From Arctopsyche grandis (lineage: Eukaryota > Arthropoda > Insecta > Trichoptera > Hydropsychidae): a DNA stretch of 64,000 bases. Every line of letters begins with the position of its first letter. The stretch's first letter is position 1. Both the position numbers and the translations under genes were made by a program. This document shows, in pieces, positions 51,591 to 63,300 of the stretch. The notes beneath the pieces are model-generated. The model searched no databases. It was given only the letters and a program-made list of their open reading frames with translations, and had not been told where the DNA came from. The stretch is taken from NCBI RefSeq assembly GCF_051622035.1, contig NC_135356.1, forward strand, positions 19,023,685 through 19,087,684, read 5' to 3'.

Positions 51591-52715
51591 ATGCAATTTA
51601 CGTCTATTAAATGTAGACTATGCATTGGCAGTAGAGTAAGTTTATTTAAATTTTTCTACATTATTAAGTAATGAAATTTGAATCCGTTGTTCAGCTGCAT
51701 CGACTTCTTATAGATTCATGTACATTCGAGATATGAAGATGAGCACATGCGATCTACATAGAACATCACACCGTTTTGCAATTGACAAAACTGTTCACTA
51801 CAATTCGCTCAACGATATCTGGTGAATTTTACATCAATATCAAAGCCTTTTTAATAAATGTTCGATTTTAATTCGCTCAATTTTCCATCAGATGCTCAAC
51901 TTCAATTACCGATCGTCTGGGGCGAGGGTAAGAACTTTAATAAATGATAATCATCATTAAACACCATTAAGAAGATCGCTCAATAACACCCAGTGAGTCT
52001 GTTTGTAAGAGCTTAGACTATTTCGTGGCGAATTTAATATTTAATTTAATTTTTTATATCTTCAGAATTCGCACAACGATTTCTCGAATATCCTCGATAA
52101 GGTTTCATATATACTGGAGACGATAGTTTCATATATACTGGTAAACGCTTTCAATATAACACAAGTGGTGTGCTCAAAAATCTAACCGTAATTACTTTTT
52201 ATATATTGTATTATAGTATAATTTTATTTAGTCCACGATTTAATATCTGTATTTCTATTTATTACAGATTTTACAACAAAATCCGATCGCACGTTCAAGG
52301 ATTAGAACATATGAAGATATGAGAAAATATCAACCAACACAAAGAAGACCAACATCCAGTGAGTTTTTCGTTCAGGATTTCCAGTATTGGTTTACGTACA
52401 ATATTAATAAAGATTTTTTTTAAGAATTAGAATTGCGATACAATCGGACGGTTCAGGACATGGAGCAAAGCGTTAAATACAACTAGTATGCACTTTAAAT
52501 CATTTGCAAATGACATCAAAAAGTGCATCAGTTAAACTGTAAGTTTCACCGTCGCCTTGTATTATATTGCAATATTCAATGATATTATTTAAAGTTTGAT
52601 GATTTATTTTACAGGGGTCGGGGCCTCGACGAAGCTGGAACAAAGTCTCGGGAACTTGAAAAACTTTTATCATGTAAAAGTGACATCGAAATTCATCGAA
52701 CGAGTTCTAAACTGA
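51591..52715 (+). CDS. unrecognised small multi-exon gene, 115 aa (copy 2)
   Basis: Second full copy of the spliced gene. Exons: 51591-51635, 51892-51927, 52066-52140, 52268-52358 and 52615-52715. I saw no base difference from copy 1 in exons or splice sites, so both would encode the same protein. The hydrophobic middle contains a duplicated segment: the 16 bp coding VSYIL followed by G appear twice in exon 3, at 52102 and 52126. Same caveats apply: unknown family, uncertain start codon, and no transcript evidence. Confidence 0.45.
52425..52538 (+). other. cassette exon with in-frame stop (copy 2)
   Basis: Equivalent of 36860-36973: 114 bp, in-frame TAG at 52484-52486, and flanking acceptor and donor both conserved. 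Confidence 0.4.
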
Positions 52716-53454
52716 TTCTTGAGTTTTTTTATTTTGCAATTTTAAAGCCGATTATTTTATGATATTACCTTAGCAGTGTTAAAATAAGTTAGCAATAAGT
52801 TGCACACTATATGTATTCGTGTACTTAATTGAGGTAGAAATAATTTATAGGATTATTACAAAGGTTTGGTTCGACAAACACATCTACTGTTTTATATCGT
52901 TAAGTGAAAAACAATAACTTTAGAACGCAGCAGTTCTTCAAAGTTCTTCTTTGGTCGCAGCAAAATAGAACCAAGTGTAAAGTGTACATAGTTTTAGTGT
53001 TTTAGTGTTAATTACATTCAAAGTGCGTTCTAGCTCATGGGCAAACATGAGCTTTTGTGTGGCTTTGTTAGTGTATGATTTATCGTCGATATCACTTATA
53101 TATGTTTGTGTATAATCAAAACATTTCCTTCAATTTTATTTCTTGTGAAAATCATAATGTTCAACGCTTACATACCTATCAGCAATGGGTTTCTGCAATA
53201 TTATAACACCTTATTGTAGGCATAACAACCGCCAACTTAGTCTTAGGAAAACATGCTTACATATCTTTAACATGCCAAAGATATGTAAAGCATAAATAGA
53301 ATAAGAGCATACATTATATATATATGTATGAAGTATTTAAAGATCTTCTCACAGTCTTAACTTGACACAACTAATATTATCTTACATTTATGTGCGTTTA
53401 CTGTTTTTTTTTTTATTGTCTTGCGTATAGGAAAATTGGAGAGTATCCCTTTCA
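52716..53454. other. downstream region of spliced gene with hairpins (copy 2)
   Basis: Same as copy 1, with hairpins at 53032-53053 and 53253-53293. No coding exon seen. Confidence 0.4.
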
Positions 53455-54310
53455 TCGTTTGATGGTTACCACTAACATTGTTATCGTTAGTGGAAACGTC
53501 ATTAGTCACATATCCATTCGTTATAAAAAAAAAAAATCTAAAAAGTCAAAGAAACACAAAAAAAAAAACATTTTGAATATACATATTCTTGTGGCTACCA
53601 CGAACATTGTACCCGTGAGTGGAATCGCCTGTAGCTTCTTATTATAATTAATTAATTGCATTTTGAATAACTATCAAAAAAAAAATTAAAAATTAAAAGG
53701 AAATTTAAAAAAAAATCGATGTATGTTAGTCAAAACGTTTTGAATTTTTGCGGCTACCACAAACATTGTACCTGGGAGTGGAATTGCCTTTAGCTTCTTG
53801 AATCTTTTCATGTATAACATGTTTAGTGTATGAATGTCGAAACGTTTTGAATGTTTGAATTTTTCACTTATTACTAACAATAAAAAAATTAGAATTTAAT
53901 GTATGTCAAAACATACTCTTTGCGGCTGCCACGAACATTGTACCCGTGAGTGGATTCGCCTGTAGCTTCTTATTATAATTAATTAATTGCATTTTGAGTA
54001 ACTATCAAAAAAAAAAAATTAAAAATTAAAAGAAAATTTAAAAAAAAATCGATGTATGTTAGTCAAAACGTTTTGAATTTTTGCGGCTACCACAAACATT
54101 GTACCTGGGAGTGGAATTGCCTTTAGCTTCTTGAATCTTTTCATGTATAACATGTTTAGTGTATGAATGTCGAAACGTTTTGAATGTTTGAATTTTTCAC
54201 TTATTACTAACAATAAAAAAATTAGAATTTAATGTATGTCAAAACATACTCTTTGCGGCTGCCACGAACATTGTACCCGTGAGTGGAATAGCCTTTAGCT
54301 TTTTTCATTA
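53455..54310 (+). repeat. dimeric A/B minisatellite (copy 2)
   Basis: Core copies at 53591, 53750, 53922, 54083 and 54255, with the hairpin relative at 53469-53493. The array has the same number of monomers as in copy 1, which is notable because minisatellites usually change length quickly. One base differs (53955). Confidence 0.85.
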
Positions 54311-55440
54311 TTCCAATATTAGCATTACTAACCCAAAAAAACTAATAAAATTTTATAAAACATACCAAAAAGTTGTCGTTTTATTTTCATAAATTTCAAC
54401 AATTTTCCAACGCCCCAGAACTTAGCCACAATTCAAGAAATAATTATAATATTAATGTATGAACATTGACATACATAAAAATTTAACATACATACACACA
54501 TACATACACACGTACATACATATGTACATACATCATCTTCATAAATCAGTGGTTTCCAAACACATTGCTACCTCGCCCCCTACCACTCTATTTCATAAAA
54601 TAATACGTCCATTGAATGAAAAAAATGTATTAATACAAAAAAATTCAAATATAATTAACAGAACATTTTTCCAAAATTTCTTCCAACTTTATCATCAGCA
54701 AGCGGTATTTTTCCCCACTGTTTCGCTAATGATTCGACAAGAATTATTTCAACCATATCAATAGTTGCTGGAAAAACTAGTGTCTTTCTTGTCCTACTAC
54801 ATATGTGGCTTTTTACATTTAGTTATTCTGAAAGAGACTTTGTTCGATGCTAGTAATGTATAAAACTTTTTTAACGTTTTTCTTGACGTTTGTTTAACGT
54901 TTATGAAATAAATAAATGTATCACCTTAAATATATATGTAGTAATAGCCTTCTTTGTACACACATACATACATATACTGAATATAATATACCAATTTTTT
55001 CGAATACTGCTCAATTCATAATTAAAACACAAAGATCAAACATTTATAAACACTAACAACAGATAAGAGCATAAAATAATCAAAAATACTATGCAGCTAC
55101 GTCACATACTACAATGTACCAACAATTTTGAAATGACAGGATTTCCATTTAGTACGGGATAAACATCTTTAGATCACCACTAATAACAATGAAGTAAAAT
55201 AATGTGAGATATTTACGTATCATTTTTTATGATGAGAGCATAAAATTAAGGATGCTCGAACAAGATAAAATACACATAAATTAAAAAAAAAATCGAACAA
55301 TCAAGTCAACACTGACTATAAATCTATTGTGGCTAGGATGTACTCACATTACATATATAATATATAATGTGAAAGTGGTTCATTGGTTGTATCGTGTGCT
55401 ATCGTTGTGTCTGGACGTGTTAATTCGTTCGCATTCTACC
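54311..55440. other. AT-rich, probable LINE 5' region (copy 2)
   Basis: Equivalent of 38746-39875; nothing else recognised. Confidence 0.4.
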
Positions 55441-56514
55441 ATGGAGGATATTGTTACTATAAGCCAGAGAATACTCGCGGACCTTTCAAAAAAAGGATCT
55501 GGTGCCAATGTCCTTACCAAGGACAGGGTGCGATACATCAGCGACGAAATTAAAAATATAGTATCCATCGCACGCGTCGCTTTTAATAACCTGGCCTCGC
55601 TAAAAATCGCTGTGGAGTCCCTCCAGACTATCCACACTGATGTCGGTGAAATAAAGAGGATGATGTGTCGTCCCTTTCCAGCAGCTCTGGCTCCAGCTGT
55701 TTTTGTTGAACCTACAACTCTGCAATCGGGCGAGGTAACATTACGAGAACTCTCCACACTGTCAACTGAATGTAACAATACTACAGTACATAAACAAACA
55801 CCTGTCAGATGCCCGTATGACGTTATAGCGGCATCCTCTACCGTTTCACCTCCGCCTTATTCAGCTTCAACTTCACTCGCGTCTGCTTTAGCTTCAGCAT
55901 CTACTCCTGGGTGTGCTACTGTTTCTGCTTCTACTGTTTCTGCTTCTACTGTTTCTGTTTCTGCTTCTCCTCCTTCTCCTATAAAACCTGCGAAATCTTA
56001 CAGTCAGGTCGCAGCGCTATCTTCTACTGCTTCACCTCTGCCATCTTCATCTTCAGCTACACTTACATCAGCTTCTGCTTCAACATCTGATTATGTTCCT
56101 GTCTCTTGTGCTCCTGCTTCTGCTTCTACTGTAGATCCTTCAAATTCGTTCAGTCAGGTCGCTGGGACTTCTTCCGGGAGACTGCCATATACTCGTGGAT
56201 CTGGAGCACCTGATAAAACTTTACAGGTGGCCACTATTCCGAAATTGAAGAATGTACACGTTTTTAATTTGGCAAATAACTGCACTTGTGATACTGTGAA
56301 ACAGTTCATATTAAATAAAATTAAAAATAAAAGAATCAACGTTTCTCAGGTTGCTAAAACTGACATGTGCTCGTCATTTAAAATTAGTGTAGATACTGAA
56401 ACTTTTAATATAATTATCAATCCTGAATTTTGGCCTATGGGTACTGGCATAAGAGAATGGTTATTTCTCAAAAAAATCTCTTCGAAACCGATTGCCCAAA
56501 CCCGTGACCCGTAA
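55441..56514 (+). CDS. LINE ORF1 protein, 357 aa (copy 2)
   Basis: Same protein as at 39876-40949, start ATG in ACCATGG context, intact to TAA at 56512-56514. Identity with copy 1 is complete at the protein level. This means the second LINE arose by segmental duplication rather than by a new retrotransposition, since its flanks are duplicated as well. Confidence 0.85.
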   Translation: MEDIVTISQRILADLSKKGSGANVLTKDRVRYISDEIKNIVSIARVAFNNLASLKIAVESLQTIHTDVGEIKRMMCRPFPAALAPAVFVEPTTLQSGEVTLRELSTLSTECNNTTVHKQTPVRCPYDVIAASSTVSPPPYSASTSLASALASASTPGCATVSASTVSASTVSVSASPPSPIKPAKSYSQVAALSSTASPLPSSSSATLTSASASTSDYVPVSCAPASASTVDPSNSFSQVAGTSSGRLPYTRGSGAPDKTLQVATIPKLKNVHVFNLANNCTCDTVKQFILNKIKNKRINVSQVAKTDMCSSFKISVDTETFNIIINPEFWPMGTGIREWLFLKKISSKPIAQTRDP

Positions 56515-59335
56515 CATTAAACTTTATTATCAAAATGTGCGGGGTTTAAATACAAAACTCAAGGAATTCTACAATAACGCCGCTTCTAGATCTATTGACG
56601 TCCTTGCTATTACTGAAACATGGCTAAACTCATCTGTACATGATGCCGAAGTACTTGACAGCAGTTTCAATATATATCGCCATGATAGATCTGCCAGAGG
56701 TGGTGGTGTTCTTCTAGCAGTTAAAAATACAAATATTATTTCGGTTGAAAGACTTAGTCATCTTGAGGACATTCATGAATGTGTATGGCTAAAACTAAGA
56801 TTTGTTAACATTCCTTTTTTTATATACATATGTACTATTTATTTTCCACCAAGATCTCCACCAAATATTTATAAGCGATTTTTTGATTTAATTATATCTA
56901 ATTATTCACATTTAAGTAATGGTCGCATTTTTATATCTGGAGATTTTAATCTGAATTCTTCTAACTGTTTTCCTGATGACCTTAATTTTTTTATATCTTT
57001 ATTCAACTTAAAACAAATTAATACTATTCGAAACTATTTTAATAATTCCATGTTGGATTTTCTATTAACAAATTTAGATTGTCAGAATATTATTATTTCA
57101 AATTCAGTTGATTCCTTGGTTCCTGAAGACAGCTATCATCCTGCTCTTGATATTCATTTAAAATTAACTATAACTTATTCCTCACTTCGTTTAATAAATA
57201 ACTGTCTTAATACCTCTGTCCTAAATGGATGGTTATTTACAAATGTTGATTTCAAATATTTAAATGATATTCTTTGTAATTGTCAATGGGAGCGAGTTTA
57301 TGAGTGCAAAGATGTTAATTTGGCCCTCTCTAATTTCTATGACATTATATATTCTATTTTTAATGATTGTTTTCGGTTGAAAGGATTAGTGACGAGTAAA
57401 AGGATTTATCCGCCTTGGTTTACTAAAGAAATTATTAATCTCTTAAAAAGTAAATATCAAACACATAAACTCTGGAAGAAATCGAGCAATCCTCTTATCT
57501 TAAATAATTTCCGTATTTTACGTACGGAAATTAAGAAATTAATTAATAATGCATATAATGTTTATGTAGCTGATTGTGAAAGTTCCATAGTTAAAAACCC
57601 TAAGAAATTCTGGAACTTCATCAATTCTAAACGTGTAAATCGTGTTAAGTCGACCATTATGTACAATGATTCTGGATTGTTAGAGGGTGATCAAAACATT
57701 GCTAATGGATTTGCCGACTTTTTTAAATCAGTTTTCAATAATCCTACTGATTCCATGGAACCTACCAATGACTCGGAATTTACTTTCCCCACTTTAGCGA
57801 TTAATCATCTTGACTCTTCCGATCTGAAATATGGCTTTCTAAAATTAAAAAATATTTATTCTTCCGGTCCTGACTCCATCCCTAATTACATCCTAAAAGG
57901 ATGTGAGGTTAGTCTCTTAGAACCTTTAAAATTCATTTTTAATTTAATTCTAAGGAACTCTTCATTCCCCAATTTATGGAAATGCTCTAAAGTAACTCCT
58001 GTTCATAAGAAGGACGATAAATCTTGTGTAAGGAACTACAGACCAATAACTATCTTGTCAGCGCCAGCCAAAATGTTTGAGGTAATATTACACAGATACA
58101 TTTTTAATCACTTTCAAAGTATGCTCATTGATCAGCAGCATGGCTTTCGTCCGGCCAGATCAGCTATTACCAACTTGTTATGTTTCTCTAATGACATAAC
58201 CAGCACTTTGGATTGTAATAATCAAATGGATGTAATATATACTGATTTTGAGAAGGCGTTTGATAAAGTTGATCATAAAATTTTGGTTAGTAAATTAAGT
58301 TTTATTGGATTTACTTATAATCTTGTTGGTCTTTTTATTTCTTATTTACAGGATCGACGTCAATTCGTTAAGTTTGGGAGTTGCTTTTCTTATGAGTATG
58401 TTGCCACTACTGGGATTCCCCAAGGATCAAATCTTGGCCCTTTATTATTCCTAATATTTATCAACGATATTCAATCTTCTATTCACCATTCTAAATTTTT
58501 ATTATATGCGGATGACTTAAAAATCTATAAGAGAATAATTGATTTACCTGACGCTCTTTATTTGCAAGAGGATTTGAATTCTATTTATGAATGGGCTAAT
58601 GTTAATAAACTTCCCTTCAATATCCTAAAGTGTCGGGTCATTTCTTACTCTCGTTCTCGTTCTCCTATTAAATATCCGTATAAATTTCATGATTCTCTTC
58701 TTCAGAGAGAATTATTTATATCTGATCTGGGAATAGTCTTTGAAAATAGTTGGAGTTTCAACATTCACATTGAGAATATCTGTAATAGGGCAACAAAAAT
58801 CCTTGGATTCGTAATCCGTAATTCGTCCGAACTAGGGCTCACTGCCATTCGTCTCTTATATTGTACATTAGTTCGCAGTGTGCTCGAGTTTGGCTCCATT
58901 ATATGGTCTCCCTATCAACTTCGTTACTTTCTAATGTTGGAACGAGTCCAAAGGAAATTCCTTAGATTTTTATATCTGAAGACATTTGGATTTTATCCAT
59001 ATCTGTTCCCTAGTGCCTTTGTCTTGGGATCTTTGGGTTTCTACTCCCTGGCAAAGAGAAGAGATTTATTTCTTGGGAAACATTTCGTAAAATTACTTAG
59101 AGGAGAGATTCACAATCCCACTATCCTGGAGAAACTAAAATTCTGGGCCCCGGAAAATCGTAGAGTTTTAAGAAAACATGATATATTTTTGCCAATTAGG
59201 GCTAAATCAAACGTGCTCATGAACTCCCCCCTCTCGAGAGCTGTTCGACTCCTTAACTTACTGGCACATTACTTGGACCTATTCGATGCCAGTTATGTTG
59301 AGTTGGTGGAACACATCCTAAATAGCACGATATAA
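56492..59335 (+). CDS. LINE ORF2: endonuclease-reverse transcriptase (copy 2)
   Basis: Same 947-codon frame as in copy 1, with all endonuclease motifs (TETW, GDFN, SYH) and reverse transcriptase motifs (DFEKAFDKVDH, PQGS, YADD) intact and no stop. It overlaps the end of ORF1 and lacks a nearby ATG. Two identical, apparently coding-complete LINE copies thus lie within one array. Confidence 0.93.
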   Translation: MPKPVTRNIKLYYQNVRGLNTKLKEFYNNAASRSIDVLAITETWLNSSVHDAEVLDSSFNIYRHDRSARGGGVLLAVKNTNIISVERLSHLEDIHECVWLKLRFVNIPFFIYICTIYFPPRSPPNIYKRFFDLIISNYSHLSNGRIFISGDFNLNSSNCFPDDLNFFISLFNLKQINTIRNYFNNSMLDFLLTNLDCQNIIISNSVDSLVPEDSYHPALDIHLKLTITYSSLRLINNCLNTSVLNGWLFTNVDFKYLNDILCNCQWERVYECKDVNLALSNFYDIIYSIFNDCFRLKGLVTSKRIYPPWFTKEIINLLKSKYQTHKLWKKSSNPLILNNFRILRTEIKKLINNAYNVYVADCESSIVKNPKKFWNFINSKRVNRVKSTIMYNDSGLLEGDQNIANGFADFFKSVFNNPTDSMEPTNDSEFTFPTLAINHLDSSDLKYGFLKLKNIYSSGPDSIPNYILKGCEVSLLEPLKFIFNLILRNSSFPNLWKCSKVTPVHKKDDKSCVRNYRPITILSAPAKMFEVILHRYIFNHFQSMLIDQQHGFRPARSAITNLLCFSNDITSTLDCNNQMDVIYTDFEKAFDKVDHKILVSKLSFIGFTYNLVGLFISYLQDRRQFVKFGSCFSYEYVATTGIPQGSNLGPLLFLIFINDIQSSIHHSKFLLYADDLKIYKRIIDLPDALYLQEDLNSIYEWANVNKLPFNILKCRVISYSRSRSPIKYPYKFHDSLLQRELFISDLGIVFENSWSFNIHIENICNRATKILGFVIRNSSELGLTAIRLLYCTLVRSVLEFGSIIWSPYQLRYFLMLERVQRKFLRFLYLKTFGFYPYLFPSAFVLGSLGFYSLAKRRDLFLGKHFVKLLRGEIHNPTILEKLKFWAPENRRVLRKHDIFLPIRAKSNVLMNSPLSRAVRLLNLLAHYLDLFDASYVELVEHILNSTI

Positions 59336-60300
59336 ATTTTTCAATCTTATTTCTTTGTTTTTATTTTGTGTACATATTTTTTACTTGATTTTTATTATTT
59401 TTTTATGATGTTTTTTTTTATTTATGATTTTTATTATTTTCTTATGTTTTTTTTTATTTGTGATTTTTATTATTTTTTTTATGATGTTTTTTTTTGTAAT
59501 TTTTATGATTTTTATTATTTGTATTAAAATCACATTGACGCTTTGGGGCAACCTGTCAAGTCTCTGTGGTGTTGATTTTTTAAAATAAAATAAAATATGT
59601 AAGTATACACAGGCGCGGCTCGTGCATAGGAACTGCGGCGCTGCAGCACCCCCAGAAAAAATACAAAAAAATCACATTTGTATACATTTACAACTTGTGA
59701 ATGTAATTTAAATAAGAATGATTAGATATTTGACATAATCATTATTAATGAGTATGTCAAATATATCTAAATACTAGTTGTAAATGCGATTTTTTTGTAA
59801 TTTTTCTGGGGGTGCCGCAGCGCCGCAGTTCCTATGCACGAGCCGCGCCTGAATAATACATATGTATATGCTTTCAACAATCAATAAATTTGAACTACTT
59901 CGTCGAATCTTGTGAGATAGGGAAGTACTGATTTTATTAGAACCGTCATAACAATAAAGTTGGATAAATTGGCCAACTTTAATAAGAAACGGTCGATCTG
60001 GATTAATAATCATTCAGATCTTGTCAGCAGCGGTCATCGGGAAAACCGAATAATGTTTTCGATTCTTGCCATGGTTTGAACCCACAATCTCAACTGGTAA
60101 GTAATAAGTGCATCAAATCTCGGAGTTTTATGGCACCGTAATTCTGGCGCTGAGATTATTTTGAATACCGTAATTACGGTTCTGGTCGATTTTAGCGGAA
60201 TGTCCTTGGCTTTGTCGATTCTTCGAAGATTGTTTTATCGTTATTATTAGTACATTATTATACGTATTTATTTCAAAGCGTGTTCGAGAGACCTTCATCT
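59336..60300. other. LINE 3' UTR, tail and right end of unit (copy 2)
   Basis: T-rich 3' UTR, AAAAT tail ending near 59597, MITE at 59610-59851, B-box-like GGTTTGAACCC at 60073-60083, then the RTE terminus GAGAGACCTTCATCT at the border with copy 3. Confidence 0.6.
59610..59851. mobile_element. hAT-like MITE with CAGGCGCGG termini (copy 2)
   Basis: Same 242-bp inverted-repeat element as at 44045-44286, with identical ends. Confidence 0.65.
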
Positions 60301-63300
60301 AGCAGTGGATGGCGAATGGCTGCAGATGATGCTATGATTTTTTACAGGCTCCAAGAATTCATTCTCTCCTTCCTAGCCTTGAGTCTACATATACTTGAAT
60401 CGTAGAACCTTTTGGAATTTCTCTACAATTGAAACCATGATGGTCACAATCACCACAGAATGATTAAAAATAGTTTATGTTGTTGATTCAAATTCAAAAT
60501 TTCTTAGTGGTTCAATTTTGATGATAATATTATGTAATCATATTTTTATTTCACTATGCAAAAAAATTGAGATATCTTATGTGAGCATTAATTAGCACAA
60601 TGAAACTGAAAACCAAGAGATAATAAAATTGTTTGAAACGGTTGTTATATATTTTATTTTATTATCACACTTTTTATCCTCATTTTATTATCCGCTATCA
60701 ATTTATTGATAGCGGATATTTATATACATATAACTATACTATCATGGATGTCCTGTCGGACTAGCACGTGTTAAAAATCGGACAATAGGATGAAGATATT
60801 ACATTAAAAAAAAATCAGAAACAAGTTTTATCTTTCGACGCCCCCAACATAGTAGAACACTACTTAGCTTAAACGCATTTTTATGTAAATAAAATACTAA
60901 ACATATTGTTATCGTAATAATTTGTGATCGAGCTTGCATATTTATTTACGCATACGGAAAATTTGACCGTGACCAGCGATCGTCAAGCTCAATTAATAAT
61001 CAAAAGCGTTTTCCATGTTTTGCCAACGCGTATATCGCTAATTACTTTGCATTAATTCAAACATTGATAATACGCATAGATTTATTTAAAATAATAACAA
61101 AATAAATTAGGACCTTCACCAGGAAATATGTATTCAATATATGGGGATTAATATAAATTACTAATTAACAACCGCAACGTTCGTTTTATATGATATAACA
61201 GTGGTAGCCAAATTGCGGCTTTTTGGTACCTTAAATGCGACTTCGTACCATTCTCAAATAATTCAAAACTACACATATTAATTTCCCAAATTCCAATTCC
61301 ACGTTACACAACAGAACGGCGTATCACTGAAACAGGAAAGATTCTGAATTATCTGAAAAATGATTTGAAAACCTGTGCAGCATTCAACTCTTAACAAAGT
61401 TACAGAATTTGAAGATAGTCCTCGGTTAGCTGTGTTTGTCAGATATGTTTCTATATAAGTAATTATGAAAGAAGAAATGCTCAATTTAGTAGCACTCAAA
61501 TAATAAATTCGTGGTGTCGATATTTGCTTCATAATCTCTTTCATAATTAATATTCTGGTTTTCTTTGTCTATTTCGGTTTCTAACAATTTGACAAAATTG
61601 ATCATATTAGCTCCATTATCTGTTGTAACGATAAATAATATATTATATTATTTATTAAAAATAGTCTGCATATGTAACAAATCTCATTGTTTGTGCCAAT
61701 AAAATTAATTGCAGCTCTCTAGTCCTCTCCGGATTTTTGCAAGTGGCCCGTAGTGACATAAAGATTGGCCACCTTTGTAATATAATGTACATACATACAT
61801 ATGTACATATGTACATAGAAGACGATCGATAAAATTTCATTTTTAATCATCACGAGAAATATCTTCACTATGATTGCAATTATACAATGTGTCTTGAATT
61901 TTCAGTGGTATTTGCAACATTCGTAAGTCTTTAAGTATTGATTTTCTGTTTATGTAGCTTACGAACAGTCTAGAGCCTTGAAAATAAATGTTTTATATAA
62001 GTAAAATATCAAATGAAATTGCGAAAAACACCCTTACGTTATGATGTGGTAAACAATTCGTTGTTTGTTTCTGTATGGTTTTATTCCATGAAAAATTTTT
62101 TGCGAAGTAATTACAATTTATACAGTTATACAAAAATGTCACATGTTGTGACACGTGAAGAGTATATTGACGTCATAAAATGAAAAAACACACGCGCAAT
62201 TGGGGAAAATTTAATCAGAAGAAAGAAAATATGAGATTAATGTAAATTTAATAAACTCCAATATTGATAATGCAAGAATATATGTACTTACATAAATGAA
62301 ATTTATTGAAGTGCGATGTGATTATGTGATATATAATAAATTTTGACTGATCTCAACATATGTACATATGTACATACAATTTTTGTACATCGAATATGTT
62401 CAAAAGCAGACTTGAAACTTTATATACATATGTAGATTTTATGTATTTTGCGGATTTGTCTTCAGTTAATTTTTCATTTGCATTATTGGCTTAGAAACCT
62501 CAACCAATCATATGTATATGTTTTAATCTTTTAGAAATTCACCTTGTCTGGATAACAAAAACTAATAGTCAACATTAAATTCATATCTTACGTGTTGTAT
62601 GCAATTGTGTATTATATTTTTATTGATTATTTATATCAAATGAATCGAAGAACATATTGTAAAAAAATTACGGTCTTAGTCCGAGTTGCATCAGAGCTTT
62701 GTTAAAAAGCTCCGACTGTCATTAATATCTAATGTTAAATTATATTTCCATTGTATATATTTAAATAAAATCATTTTGACAAGACTCATTTATAGTGAAA
62801 TCGGTAAAATATTCAATAAAAAGAATTAAAACAAATAGCTTTCGTTCGTCTGAGATTTATATTACTCGTCATTATCAAGATGTTTTAGTCTGCCATTTAC
62901 TTTTCGTAAATTTATTACTGTACATATCTATAGGTATGTTCGTAGTTTTTTTCTAATAGGAAGAGAAAATCTATGAGAGTTTTAAAATGTTTCCGAAAAT
63001 GAAGATTATTTGATTTATGTGTGTATATTATTAAGATCAAATATAACCTTTAAATTCAAACAAGGGACAATAAATCTGGGTATGAACATCGTTCATAGCT
63101 ACATTGTATGTATAGTAACACTATTTAGAAAAATATCATGAGAAATGTTTCTAATACTATGCAATAAATGTACGTTTGTGGGAATTTGCCCAATTAAATA
63201 AATCAATCCATACAAAGTAAGCTGTTCGAACATTCAAGAACGAGTACAGGCCGAATTGACCTTTGGTGATAAGCAAAAGGGGTGTTCAAGATGCAGCCCG

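Larger units (their letters stand above)
44736..60300 (+). repeat. tandem array unit, copy 2 (15,565 bp)
   Basis: Complete second unit, same orientation. Differences from copy 1 that I saw: 45482 (T for A), 45627 (T for G), 48209 (T for C), 53955 (T for A) and 60268 (T for A). No length change was seen at any landmark. All genes and elements are intact as in copy 1. Confidence 0.98.
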